DNA of 35,604 nt. Origin: an uncultured Ruminococcus sp. (lineage in GTDB: Bacteria > Bacillota > Clostridia > Oscillospirales > Ruminococcaceae). Positions 7,528 to 16,746 of this stretch are shown piece after piece. Numbering within the stretch: position 1 is the first letter of the stretch; each line of letters opens with the position of its first letter. Where the stretch lies: the NCBI GenBank assembly GCA_900540005.1, contig UQEM01000009.1, forward strand, positions 1 to 35,604, read 5' to 3'. The notes beneath the pieces were generated by a model that saw nothing but the letters and a program-made list of their open reading frames with translations, was not told where the DNA came from and made no database searches. Both the position numbers and the translations under genes were made by a program.

Positions 7528-9363
7528 GTGAACGAATCCAGAAACAACAGGCGGCAGTACCTGATTTTCGGAATTATTTGTCTGCTGCTTCTTCTGATAT
7601 TCAATGCTATGATAGTTCCTATGATAAATGCATCGAAGGTAAAGGAGACGAATTACAGCTTTTTCCTTAAGCAAATAGATGCGGGAACAGTTGAACAGGT
7701 TCAGATCGAGGACACCGAGATAAAGTTCAAGGTGAGCACGGCTGACGGAAAAGAACAGGTCTACTCGACTGTCCGCGTGGAAGACCCTGACCTCGTAGAC
7801 CGCCTTTACAGCAAGGGGAACATTGATTTCACGGGTAATATCAAGGAAACAAGCCCGATACAGAATTTCCTCTTTTCGTGGGTTTTTCCGATAATTTTCA
7901 TGATAGTTCTGTGGAATGTTATTTTCAAGAGCCTTGGCAAGCGAATGGGCGGCATGAATAACGCCATGTCATTCGGCAAGAGCAACGCAAAGATATACGT
8001 CAAGGCTCAGACGGGCAAGACATTTGCCGATGTTGCAGGTCAGGACGAAGCAAAGGAGGCCCTTGAGGAGATCGTTGACTTCCTTCACAATCCTGATAAG
8101 TATGCCGAGATAGGCGCTAATCTGCCAAAGGGTGCGCTCCTTGTAGGCCCTCCCGGAACAGGTAAAACTCTCCTTGCACAGGCTGTTGCAGGTGAGGCTA
8201 ATGTGCCGTTCTTCTCGATCTCAGGCTCTGAATTCGTTGAGATGTTTGTCGGAATGGGTGCGGCTAAGGTTCGTGACCTGTTCAGTCAGGCGAACGAGAA
8301 AGCTCCGTGCATTGTGTTCATTGATGAGATCGATACTATCGGTAAAAAGCGTGACGGTCAGATAGGCGGCAATGATGAGCGCGAGCAGACCCTCAACCAG
8401 CTCCTCACGGAGATGGACGGATTTGACGGCAAAAAGGGTGTTGTGATTCTCGCAGCTACAAACCGTCCCGAATCGCTCGACCCTGCGCTCCTCAGACCGG
8501 GACGTTTTGACAGACGCATTCCTGCTGAACTCCCCGACCTTGCAGGACGTGAGGCTATTTTGAAGGTTCATGCGGCTAAGATAAAGACTGACGGCAACAT
8601 AGACTACAACGCTATCGCACGCGCTACAGCAGGAGCTTCGGGCGCGGAACTTGCCAACATTATCAACGAAGCTGCTCTGCGCGCAGTAAGAAACGGCAGA
8701 CAGCAGGTCAACCAGTCCGACCTTGAGGAGAGCGTTGAAGTCGTTATCGCAGGATATCAGCGTAAAAATGCCGTTATTTCACAGCAGGAAAAGGAAATAA
8801 TCGCATATCACGAGATAGGACACGCTCTTGTTGCGGCAAAGCAGAAGAACTCCGCTCCCGTACATAAGATCACTATAATTCCCCGTACTTCGGGCGCTCT
8901 CGGTTACACCATGCAGGTCGATGAGGGCGAAAAGTTCCTGCTCTCAAAGGAAGAGGCTCTCGCGAGGATCGCTACACTTACGGGTGGACGTTCGGCAGAG
9001 GAACTCATTTTCAACACCTGCACAAGCGGAGCTTCAAACGATATTGAAAAGGCTACACAGCTTGCGCGGGCAATGGTCACCAGATACGGCATGAGCGAGA
9101 ATTTCGACATGATGGCGCTTGAAACTGTCAATAACCAGTATCTTGGCGGAGACACCTCGCTTGCCTGCTCGTCGGAAACTGCGGCTCGTGTCGATGAGGA
9201 GGTCAAGGAACTCATCAAGAAAGCGCATCTCAACGCGGTCAAGATCCTCAGCGACAACATCGAAAAGCTGCACGAACTTGCACATTATCTCCTTGATAAG
9301 GAGACTATCACAGGCGAAGAATTTATGGAAATACTCAATAAGGAACAGCCTGTAACCGTTTAA
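7528..9363 (+). CDS. ftsH: ATP-dependent zinc metalloprotease FtsH
   Basis: This 611-residue membrane-anchored AAA+ protease forms hexamers that extract and degrade misfolded membrane and regulatory proteins. Membrane segments lie at about 12-33 and 113-135, flanking a small extracytoplasmic domain. The AAA module has Walker A GPPGTGKT (207-214), pore loop FVG (240-242), Walker B with IDEID (265-269) and arginine fingers in RPGRFDR (323-329). The zinc site is HEIGH (428-432) with D505 as third ligand. All key residues are present. It starts with GTG, supported by GGAG at 7514-7517; no ATG nearby fits. It stands alone between its own promoter and terminator and is not in the usual tilS-hpt-ftsH order of Bacillus. 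Confidence 0.97.
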   Translation: MNESRNNRRQYLIFGIICLLLLLIFNAMIVPMINASKVKETNYSFFLKQIDAGTVEQVQIEDTEIKFKVSTADGKEQVYSTVRVEDPDLVDRLYSKGNIDFTGNIKETSPIQNFLFSWVFPIIFMIVLWNVIFKSLGKRMGGMNNAMSFGKSNAKIYVKAQTGKTFADVAGQDEAKEALEEIVDFLHNPDKYAEIGANLPKGALLVGPPGTGKTLLAQAVAGEANVPFFSISGSEFVEMFVGMGAAKVRDLFSQANEKAPCIVFIDEIDTIGKKRDGQIGGNDEREQTLNQLLTEMDGFDGKKGVVILAATNRPESLDPALLRPGRFDRRIPAELPDLAGREAILKVHAAKIKTDGNIDYNAIARATAGASGAELANIINEAALRAVRNGRQQVNQSDLEESVEVVIAGYQRKNAVISQQEKEIIAYHEIGHALVAAKQKNSAPVHKITIIPRTSGALGYTMQVDEGEKFLLSKEEALARIATLTGGRSAEELIFNTCTSGASNDIEKATQLARAMVTRYGMSENFDMMALETVNNQYLGGDTSLACSSETAARVDEEVKELIKKAHLNAVKILSDNIEKLHELAHYLLDKETITGEEFMEILNKEQPVTV

Positions 9364-9405
9364 AAAAACTGCCATGCGGAGGAAACTCTGCATGGCTTTT
9401 TCTTT
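9364..9405 (+). terminator. Intrinsic terminator of ftsH
   Basis: GCCATGC (9371-9377) pairs with GCATGGC (9390-9396), with an inner GAG/CTC extension, followed by a T-rich tail. It ends the ftsH transcript. Confidence 0.88.
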
Positions 9406-9569
9406 TTATGTGCTCATTTTCACATCTGCGGGTGGATTTGGTCGTCATATCAAACAAAAAGATCCTGCACAGTGTCAGTAAGGATAAAAACTTTTTGTGT
9501 AATCTGCCGAAAAATCCGATTTTGTGTCTGTAGGGCGATAATTATGCGGTACAGCATTAAAAATAGGTA
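9406..9569. other. Intergenic stretch after ftsH terminator
   Basis: The gap between ftsH and the COG2426 gene is about 290 bases in total. Apart from the terminator on its left and a promoter on its right I see no gene, repeat or RNA element here. Confidence 0.5.
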
Positions 9570-9598
9570 TTGACTAATCGTGCAAAATATGAGATAAT
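9570..9598 (+). promoter_or_regulatory. Promoter of COG2426 gene
   Basis: TTGACT (9570-9575) and GATAAT (9593-9598) are 17 bases apart, each one base from consensus. This may also drive recJ and the genes beyond, because I see no clear terminator in the short gaps that follow. Confidence 0.7.
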
Positions 9599-9654
9599 TT
9601 ATAATATGTATGTGGCTTATGTCATGAAAAAAGTGAAACAAGAAAGGGTAAAAT

Positions 9655-10131
9655 ATGTTAAAAAAATATCTCATCACGTTCTTAATTTCCATGGTTCCGA
9701 TAGTCGAGCTTAGAGGCGGTATCCCGATCGGTGTGGGTATGGGCGTTGACTGGAAACTCGCCGTTGCTATCTGCATGATAGGAAATATGCTGCCTGTTCC
9801 GTTTATTTTCTTCTTTGCAAGAAGAATTCTTGAATGGGGCAAGGACAAGCCTGTTATCGGAAAATTCTTTACATGGTGTCTCGAAAAGGGTCACAAGGGC
9901 GGCGAAAAACTGTGCGAAAAGGCAGGCAGGGGAACTTTCTTTGCACTGATGATCTTTGTTGGCATTCCGCTCCCCGGTACAGGTGCGTGGACAGGCACTC
10001 TCGCGGCGAGTCTGCTTGATTTCGACTTCAAAAAGAGTATTCTTTCCGTAATGTGCGGAGTTATCCTTGCCGCTATCATCATTACAGTTGCAACTCTGCT
10101 CGGATTCGCTGCATTTACCGCTGTTAAGTAA
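9655..10131 (+). CDS. COG2426 small membrane (putative export) protein
   Basis: This 158-residue integral membrane protein belongs to COG2426 (Pfam Sm_multidrug_ex). Hydrophobic segments lie at about 5-27, 34-58, 94-120 and 128-154. The conserved ELRGGIP (18-24) and GIPLPGTGAWTG (103-114) stretches are present. The family is annotated as putative multidrug export, but the function is weakly supported and a DedA-like transport or lipid role cannot be excluded. AAAGGG lies before the start. It is 74 bases upstream of recJ and may be co-transcribed. Confidence 0.85.
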   Translation: MLKKYLITFLISMVPIVELRGGIPIGVGMGVDWKLAVAICMIGNMLPVPFIFFFARRILEWGKDKPVIGKFFTWCLEKGHKGGEKLCEKAGRGTFFALMIFVGIPLPGTGAWTGTLAASLLDFDFKKSILSVMCGVILAAIIITVATLLGFAAFTAVK

Positions 10132-10205
10132 CAGATTCGGCTTATGCGGAGTTTCTCCGAAAGAGCGGTCACAATATCAATTTCAATGGACTGGAGTTTT
10201 AATAT

Positions 10206-12227
10206 ATGAAGAAATGGTCTGTCGGGATACCTGACAGAAACACGGTTCTGAAGCTTATGACGGGCTGTTCGGTTACTTCACTGACAGCTTCCGCAATCGC
10301 CTCAAAAGGCTATGAGTCACCGGATTCGGTAATAAAGAGCCTCAATGTCGGCGAGCTTTCCGACCCGTTTCTCATCAAAGACATGAAAGAGGCTGCGGAC
10401 ACCATAAATGCGGCTATCGACAGCGGCGAGCGCATATGCATTTACGGCGATTACGACTGCGACGGGGTTATGGCTACCGTTATTCTCTACTCGTATCTGC
10501 TTGAAACAGGCGCTGATGTTACATATTATATTCCTGAGCGAGCCGAGGGTTACGGACTGAATAACGGTGCTATCGACAGAATTGCCGCAGATGGCGTAAA
10601 GCTTATCGTTACGGTCGATAACGGCATTGCGGCGATCAGCGAGGCGGAACATATCTACGGGCTTGGACTTCGCCTTGTGGTCACCGATCACCACCAGCAG
10701 GGTGAAAAGCTCCCTCGCGCCGAGGCTGTCGTTGACCCTCACAGACACGACTGTTTCTCACCGTTCAAGTATATGTGCGGAGCGGGGATCGCTCTGAAGC
10801 TTATAGCGGCGCTTGACGGCGGAGACTGCACAATGGCTCTTGAACAGTTCGGCGATCTTGCGGCGATCGCGACAGTTGCCGATATTGTGAGCCTTACCGG
10901 TGAGAACAGATTCCTTGCCTCTTACGGGATACAGCTTATCGAGAACACCGACCGCCCGTCACTTATGGCTCTCAAAGAGGTCTGCGGACTTACTGACAAG
11001 CCGATAAATTCACAGTCACTTGGCTTCGGGATAGCCCCGAGGATCAATGCCGCAGGACGTTTCGGTTCACCGAAAACCGCCGCACGTCTTTTCCTTTGCG
11101 AGGATTATGATGATGCACTGGTTATCGCGCAGGAGCTTGACGGACTGAATAATATGAGAAAACAGGCGGAAAATGACATTATTGCCGAGATCTATTCTAT
11201 GATAGACAATGACCCGTCACTTGTTTACGGCAGAGTGATATTCCTCTGCGGCAAGGATTGGCATCATGGAGTTATCGGTATCGTGGCATCGCGTATCATG
11301 GAACAGTTCGGAAAGCCTTGCTTCATTGCTTCCGACAGCGGCGGCGAGATTCGCGGTTCAGCGCGTTCTTTTGGTGAATTTTCCATTTTTGAGGCTTTAA
11401 GCTATGCTCAGGAGGTCCTCGAAAAATTCGGCGGACACCCTGGTGCGGGAGGTTTTACGGTAAAGAGCGGAATGAGCGCGGATTTTGGCAGACTTCTTGA
11501 AGAATATGCCCTGAAAGATCACAAGGTAATGCCGCAGGCAACTCTTGCGGCGGACGCTCCTGCGACGCCTGCCGAGCTTACGGTCGATAATGTTCGCGGA
11601 CTTTCGCTGCTTGAACCGTTCGGCGCGGAAAACGAAAAGCCGCTGTTCTACATCGGAGAGGCTGAGCTGCTTGAAGTTCTGCCGCTCTCGGACGGACTTC
11701 ACTCCAAATTAAGACTCAAGGCAGGATTTGCTAAAATTGACGCGCTTATGTTCAGAACTGCCCCGACTGCACTTCCCGTGAAGGTAGGGGACAGGTGCGA
11801 TATGATAGTTACTCTCGGAGTGAACTCGTACAGAGGGCGCGATTCGGTGAGCGTTGTGGTTTCGGATATCAGACCGCATACCTTTGAGCAAAGCAAGTAC
11901 TTTGCCGCACTCGGCTCTTTTGAAGCTTTTATGCGTGGTGAGGAACTCCCAAAGAATTATTACCCGAGTATGTACCCGAGCCGCGAGGAGGCTGTCAAAG
12001 TATACAAGGCTATCCCCGAAAACGGGATAAGCCTTGACCGTCTTTACATCAGCCTGACCGGCAAGAGCATAAACTACTGCAAGTTCCGTTTTGCAATAGA
12101 GGCGTTCCGCGAGCTGGGGCTTGTAAAAATGAACGCTTCCGACTTCGGTGTTTCACGCGTAAAGGTCAGCGCGAAAACCGATCTTTACTCCGCGCCTGTG
12201 CTTGAAAAACTCAGAAGCAGGCTGTGA
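10206..12227 (+). CDS. recJ: Single-stranded-DNA exonuclease RecJ
   Basis: This 673-residue 5'-to-3' exonuclease of the DHH family acts in recombinational and mismatch repair. Metal-binding motifs are visible in order: GDYDCDG (81-87), TVDNG (136-140), DHH (161-163) and DPHR (177-180). The DHHA1 domain follows with GGHPGAGGF (399-407), then an OB-like domain and a C-terminal extension of about 100 residues as in Firmicutes RecJ. A TGGAG stretch precedes the ATG. The stop is 34 bases before rel, echoing the recJ-apt-relA order of Bacillus, but apt is absent from the gap. Confidence 0.95.
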   Translation: MKKWSVGIPDRNTVLKLMTGCSVTSLTASAIASKGYESPDSVIKSLNVGELSDPFLIKDMKEAADTINAAIDSGERICIYGDYDCDGVMATVILYSYLLETGADVTYYIPERAEGYGLNNGAIDRIAADGVKLIVTVDNGIAAISEAEHIYGLGLRLVVTDHHQQGEKLPRAEAVVDPHRHDCFSPFKYMCGAGIALKLIAALDGGDCTMALEQFGDLAAIATVADIVSLTGENRFLASYGIQLIENTDRPSLMALKEVCGLTDKPINSQSLGFGIAPRINAAGRFGSPKTAARLFLCEDYDDALVIAQELDGLNNMRKQAENDIIAEIYSMIDNDPSLVYGRVIFLCGKDWHHGVIGIVASRIMEQFGKPCFIASDSGGEIRGSARSFGEFSIFEALSYAQEVLEKFGGHPGAGGFTVKSGMSADFGRLLEEYALKDHKVMPQATLAADAPATPAELTVDNVRGLSLLEPFGAENEKPLFYIGEAELLEVLPLSDGLHSKLRLKAGFAKIDALMFRTAPTALPVKVGDRCDMIVTLGVNSYRGRDSVSVVVSDIRPHTFEQSKYFAALGSFEAFMRGEELPKNYYPSMYPSREEAVKVYKAIPENGISLDRLYISLTGKSINYCKFRFAIEAFRELGLVKMNASDFGVSRVKVSAKTDLYSAPVLEKLRSRL

Positions 12228-12261
12228 TAACTTTTGCATCTTTTACATTAAGGAGAACGTT

Positions 12262-14559
12262 ATGAACGATGATATGACTGTTTCCAATATCAAGAAACCG
12301 GATATCGAGGTTCCTATCCCTCAGAATCCGGACACGAATGACGTTAAGGAATATATTAAGAATTTTCCCGATTATAATGATAACTTCACTATCGAAATGA
12401 TAATCCAGAAGGTTCTTACGGACGATAAGCAGTACGACCTGAGTAAGATAATCTCAGCGTATGAGTTCGCGGCAAAGGCTCATGAGGGACAGAAGCGTTC
12501 CTCGGGTCAGGCGTATATCATTCACCCTCTTGCCGTTGCGTATATTCTGCTTGAACTCGGCATGGACACCGACACTATCTGCGCTGCTCTGCTGCATGAT
12601 GTTGTCGAGGACACCCCTGCGACTCTGGACGACCTGAAAAAGCGATTCGGTCAGGACGTTGCAATGCTCGTTGACGGAGTTACCAAGCTGAGCAAGATAC
12701 CGCTCTTTAACAAGGAGGAGCAGCAGGCTGAGAATATCCGCAAAATTCTCCTTGCCATGTCGCAGGACATCAGAGTAATGATCATCAAGCTTGCGGACAG
12801 GCTTCACAATATCCGCACGCTGAAATACCGTCCGCTCGACAAACAGCGTAATACTGCGCTTGAAACTATGAATATCTACGCTCCCATTGCACATCGTCTC
12901 GGAATCAGGGCAATAAAGGAGGAGCTTGAGGATCTTTCGTTCCGCTACCTCGATCCCTATGCATATTCCGAGATTGAGAATATTCTCGAAAGCAATAAAG
13001 AGGAGCGCGAGAAGTTCATAGAGACTATCAAGGCGCGCATAGCACAGCGTTTCCGTTCGGAGGACTTCACCGAGCCGCCGCAGATAGACGGCAGAGTCAA
13101 GAGCATTTACAGCATTTACAAGAAGATCTTCCTGCACCATAAGAGTATTGATGAGATCTATGACAAATACGCCGTAAGGATAATTGTTACAACGATTGCG
13201 GAATGTTACAACGTTTTGGGACTCATTCACGATATGTTCCGTCCTCTCCCAAATCGCTTCAAGGATTATATTTCCACACCAAAGGCGAATATGTACCAGT
13301 CGCTTCACACGACAGTTCTGGGAACGGAGGGTATTCCGTTCGAGGTCCAGATCCGTACATGGGCAATGCACGAAACTGCCGAGTACGGTATCGCGGCGCA
13401 TTGGAAGTACAAAGAGGGAATTCAGGGCAAGGACAAAATGGAGCAGCGTCTTGCGTGGGTAAGGCAGATAATCGAGGCTCAGCAGACATCGGACGATGTT
13501 GAGGAAATTGTCCGCATAATCAAGACCGACCTTGCGCCCGAGGATATCGTTGTTATGACTCCGAGAGGAAAGTCCGTTGACCTGCCGGTTGGTTCAACGG
13601 TCATAGACTTCGCATACAGGATACACACGGAGATCGGTCATAAGACCATTGGAGCGAAAGTTGACGGCAGAATGGTTCCGCTTGATTATCAGCTCCAGAC
13701 GGGACAGATTTGCGAGATACTCACGAGCAAAGACCCCGAAAAAGGCCCTAACCGTGCTTGGCTCAATATTGTCAAGACCAATGAGGCGCGCTCGAAAATT
13801 CGCTCGTGGTTCAAGAAAGAGCGCCGCGATGAGAACATAATTGAGGGTAAGGCTGAACTTGAGCGCGAATTCAAGAAAAACCGCATAAAGCTTGACGAAT
13901 CCGAGTACCGTGATTTCCTTGCAGATGATTTTAAGCGCCATAACTGTGAGACGCTTGACGATTTCTATGCATCTATCGGCTATGGAGGCGTTCTGCTGTC
14001 AAAGATAATTCCACGTCTCAGGGACAAGTACGAGAAACTCCACGCTGAGGACGAGCCGTCGGTCGTTCCGCTTATACAGCCAAAGACCAATGCAGCGAAA
14101 AACAGCATTATTCTCGATAAAATTGACGATCTTGTTATCAAGTTTGCTCAGTGCTGCAATCCGCTTCCGGGCGATGAGATCGTTGGTTTCATTACGCGCG
14201 GCTACGGAATTTCCGTGCATACTGTGAACTGCACCAACTACAAGGCTGCCGTTGCACGAAATAATCCGGAGGAACTTGCTCGCTGGTGCGATATTCAGTG
14301 GTCGGAGAACAGCGATTCACAGCTCCAGACCAGCTTTGAGGTAACGGCGACCGACCGCGTGGGGCTTGTTTACGATATTTCAGCAGTTCTCATGGAGGCG
14401 AGAGTTCCGATAATCCACTCGGCATCGCGTGTGCTCAAAAACGGCAATGCTCTGTTCGAGGGAACGATAGTTATTGCAAGTACTGAGCAGCTAAAAAATC
14501 TTTTCGATAAGCTTAGAAAAATAAAGGGCGTTATCTCGGTTGACAGGTCGGCGGTCTGA
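12262..14559 (+). CDS. rel: Bifunctional (p)ppGpp synthetase/hydrolase Rel
   Basis: This 765-residue stringent-response enzyme makes and breaks (p)ppGpp. The hydrolase domain keeps H74 and the HD pair 112-113 in HDVVEDT. The synthetase domain has RFKD (332-335), the motif typical of bifunctional Gram-positive Rel, and EVQIRT (361-366). TGS, zinc-finger (with CCNPLPGDE) and C-terminal ACT domains follow. All elements for both activities are present. An upstream in-frame ATG overlaps recJ; the ATG at 12262 has AAGGAG just before it and is chosen. No second long RelA is seen in the window, as expected for Firmicutes with one Rel. Confidence 0.96.
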   Translation: MNDDMTVSNIKKPDIEVPIPQNPDTNDVKEYIKNFPDYNDNFTIEMIIQKVLTDDKQYDLSKIISAYEFAAKAHEGQKRSSGQAYIIHPLAVAYILLELGMDTDTICAALLHDVVEDTPATLDDLKKRFGQDVAMLVDGVTKLSKIPLFNKEEQQAENIRKILLAMSQDIRVMIIKLADRLHNIRTLKYRPLDKQRNTALETMNIYAPIAHRLGIRAIKEELEDLSFRYLDPYAYSEIENILESNKEEREKFIETIKARIAQRFRSEDFTEPPQIDGRVKSIYSIYKKIFLHHKSIDEIYDKYAVRIIVTTIAECYNVLGLIHDMFRPLPNRFKDYISTPKANMYQSLHTTVLGTEGIPFEVQIRTWAMHETAEYGIAAHWKYKEGIQGKDKMEQRLAWVRQIIEAQQTSDDVEEIVRIIKTDLAPEDIVVMTPRGKSVDLPVGSTVIDFAYRIHTEIGHKTIGAKVDGRMVPLDYQLQTGQICEILTSKDPEKGPNRAWLNIVKTNEARSKIRSWFKKERRDENIIEGKAELEREFKKNRIKLDESEYRDFLADDFKRHNCETLDDFYASIGYGGVLLSKIIPRLRDKYEKLHAEDEPSVVPLIQPKTNAAKNSIILDKIDDLVIKFAQCCNPLPGDEIVGFITRGYGISVHTVNCTNYKAAVARNNPEELARWCDIQWSENSDSQLQTSFEVTATDRVGLVYDISAVLMEARVPIIHSASRVLKNGNALFEGTIVIASTEQLKNLFDKLRKIKGVISVDRSAV

Positions 14560-14587
14560 CCTGAATCACCGCAAAAGAGGTGTTGAT

Positions 14588-15220
14588 ATGAAAGTTTATA
14601 ATTTACAGCTTGGCGAACTACGTTCAAACTGCTATGTAATAGAGACAGCTCCCGGAAGATGTGTTGCGGTTGATATCGGCGGCGACAGCAGGCTTCTTGT
14701 GGAGTTTCTGAGAATGAAAAAGCTAAGTCTCAGGAAGATCCTCCTCACGCACGGTCACTTCGACCATATTGGCGGAGCAGAGGAGGTTCATAAGGCAACG
14801 GGTGCTGAGGTCTATATTCATTCGGACGATGTGCCTATGCTGACAAGTGAGAGCCTTTCGCTTGCGTCATCGATATCTATTCGCCGGTTTGTGCCCCTCA
14901 CGGACTGGACCGCTATTTACGGCGACAGCTATATCAATGACGGCGACTGCACTTTTCGCGTTCTGCACACTCCCGGTCACACAAAGGGAAGCGTCTGCTA
15001 TGTTTGCGAGGACGCGCTGTTTTCGGGCGATACGCTGTTTTGCTGTTCGTGCGGAAGAACAGATTTTCTGGGCGGAAGTCCCGATGAAATGCGCAGGTCG
15101 CTCGAAATATTGTACGGTCTTGACGGCGATTACAAGGTATATCCGGGTCACAATGAAACATCAACTCTCGACTATGAGCGCAGAGCAAATCCATACATGA
15201 AGGAATTCAGAAACAAATGA
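14588..15220 (+). CDS. MBL-fold hydrolase (glyoxalase II-like)
   Basis: This 210-residue metallo-beta-lactamase-fold protein resembles the YqgX/hydroxyacylglutathione-hydrolase-like group. The binuclear metal site is complete: THGHFDH with H55, H57, D59 and H60, plus H131, D148 and H188. The substrate is likely a thioester but is not determined by sequence; glutathione is uncommon in Clostridia. An AGAGGTG stretch lies before the ATG. It begins 28 bases after rel and its stop overlaps the hemZ start by 4 bases (ATGA), implying translational coupling. Confidence 0.88.
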   Translation: MKVYNLQLGELRSNCYVIETAPGRCVAVDIGGDSRLLVEFLRMKKLSLRKILLTHGHFDHIGGAEEVHKATGAEVYIHSDDVPMLTSESLSLASSISIRRFVPLTDWTAIYGDSYINDGDCTFRVLHTPGHTKGSVCYVCEDALFSGDTLFCCSCGRTDFLGGSPDEMRRSLEILYGLDGDYKVYPGHNETSTLDYERRANPYMKEFRNK

Positions 15221-16746
15221 GCAATGATTTTAAAATGCCGATCGTGCTGATCGGCAATTCTTTTAAATACGAGGTCGAGGCTACGTCTAAGATGTTTTTT
15301 CCGTCGGGAACGAGGTTCGAGTTCCTCTATGCGGAAAACGGCGGAGAGAATGAACTTTTAGCCGATAAGCCGAAGTTTATCGCGGCAAAGACAATTGAGC
15401 TGAATGGGGCGGAAACAGAGATCTCTGCGCAGGTAAAGCTTGGCGCGGAGCAGGAAGTAATGAGCAGCAGCAAGGTTCTCGGCTGTACCGCAGAGACCGA
15501 CAGAAATACGCTTGAACACGAACTTTGCAGACTTATTTACCATATTCTGAGCTGTCTCAGCGGAATTACTCCGCCTTGGGGTCTGATGACGGGAATACGT
15601 CCTGTAAAAAAGGTAATTGAGCTCATGCAGCAGGGGATAAGTGATGATGATATTGAACGTCAACTGACCGAAAAGTACGAAATATCGCCCAAAAAGTATC
15701 GTCTTGCTTATGATACGGCTGTGAACCAGCTTCCGATCCTAAATAAGATAGACCCGAGCGCGGTCAGTCTCTATGTTTCTATTCCGTTCTGCCCGACAAG
15801 GTGCAGTTACTGTTCCTTTGTTTCGCATAGTATGGATTCCGCGGTAAAGCTTATGCCCGACTATGTTGCGGCGCTTTGCCGGGAACTTGAAATAATCGGA
15901 AAGATCATAAAGGAAAACAACACAAAAATAGATACGATATACTTCGGCGGCGGAACTCCCACATCGCTTTCGGCAGGCGATATACAGCTTATTATGGAGG
16001 CTGTTGCGGCTAACTTCGACCTTGACAATGTGCGCGAGTACAGCTTTGAGGCAGGTCGTGCCGATACCATTACCGAGGAAAAACTGCGCGTTATAAAGGC
16101 TCTTGGCGCTGACAGGATTTCCGTGAATCCGCAGACGCTCAATGATGAAGTGCTGCGCGTGATAGGCAGGAGGCACACGGGAGCGGATTTCATTAAGGCT
16201 TACGAGACTGCGCGCAAGGTCGGATTCAACAACATAAACACGGATCTCATAGCAGGTCTGCCTACGGAATCGGCTGAGAGCTTCAGGAATACTCTTGACC
16301 GCATGATAGAACTTGATCCGGAAAGCATTACGGTTCACACGCTGACAATAAAACGTGCGGCCGATATGTATTGGGGTGGGGGAGTTGAGGACGCTCACCC
16401 TGCTGTACAGATGGTCGATTACAGCGTTAAGCGGCTGATGGAGAGCGGCTATCTGCCGTATTACCTTTACCGTCAGAAGAATACGCTCGATAATCTTGAA
16501 AATGTCGGATACGCAAAAAAAGGCTTTGAGAGCTATTACAATATTTTCATTATGGATGAGACGCAGACTATCATCGGAGCAGGCTGTGCCGCTTCGACAA
16601 AGCTTGTCTATCCTGAGGGCAAAATAAACCGTATCCATAACTATAAATTTCCCTACGAATACATACGAAACTTCGACAAGCTAATGGAAAAGAAAGAGGA
16701 GATCGTGGAATGCTTGAGAAAAATCAGCTCTTTGAGACAGAAATAA
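15217..16746 (+). CDS. hemZ: HemZ-type coproporphyrinogen dehydrogenase
   Basis: This 509-residue radical SAM protein of the HemN/HemZ group is expected to convert coproporphyrinogen III to protoporphyrinogen IX without oxygen. A long N-terminal extension includes the HemZ-typical segment WGLMTGIRPVKKV (121-133). The cluster cysteines are C192, C196 and C199 (CxxxCxxC), followed by GGGTPTSL. HemN relatives are often mis-assigned (for example the heme chaperone HemW); the N-terminal extension favours HemZ, as does its recurrence beside rel in Firmicutes. It overlaps the MBL gene by 4 bases and rlmD by 37, so the three are one transcription unit. Confidence 0.88.
   Translation: MSNDFKMPIVLIGNSFKYEVEATSKMFFPSGTRFEFLYAENGGENELLADKPKFIAAKTIELNGAETEISAQVKLGAEQEVMSSSKVLGCTAETDRNTLEHELCRLIYHILSCLSGITPPWGLMTGIRPVKKVIELMQQGISDDDIERQLTEKYEISPKKYRLAYDTAVNQLPILNKIDPSAVSLYVSIPFCPTRCSYCSFVSHSMDSAVKLMPDYVAALCRELEIIGKIIKENNTKIDTIYFGGGTPTSLSAGDIQLIMEAVAANFDLDNVREYSFEAGRADTITEEKLRVIKALGADRISVNPQTLNDEVLRVIGRRHTGADFIKAYETARKVGFNNINTDLIAGLPTESAESFRNTLDRMIELDPESITVHTLTIKRAADMYWGGGVEDAHPAVQMVDYSVKRLMESGYLPYYLYRQKNTLDNLENVGYAKKGFESYYNIFIMDETQTIIGAGCAASTKLVYPEGKINRIHNYKFPYEYIRNFDKLMEKKEEIVECLRKISSLRQK

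Noticed and set aside
12454..13401. Long minus-strand open frame (315 codons)
   Set aside because: It is the shadow of rel on the opposite strand, without ribosome site or recognisable protein character.
15739..16638. Long minus-strand open frame (299 codons)
   Set aside because: It lies antisense within hemZ, whose radical SAM motifs are clear.
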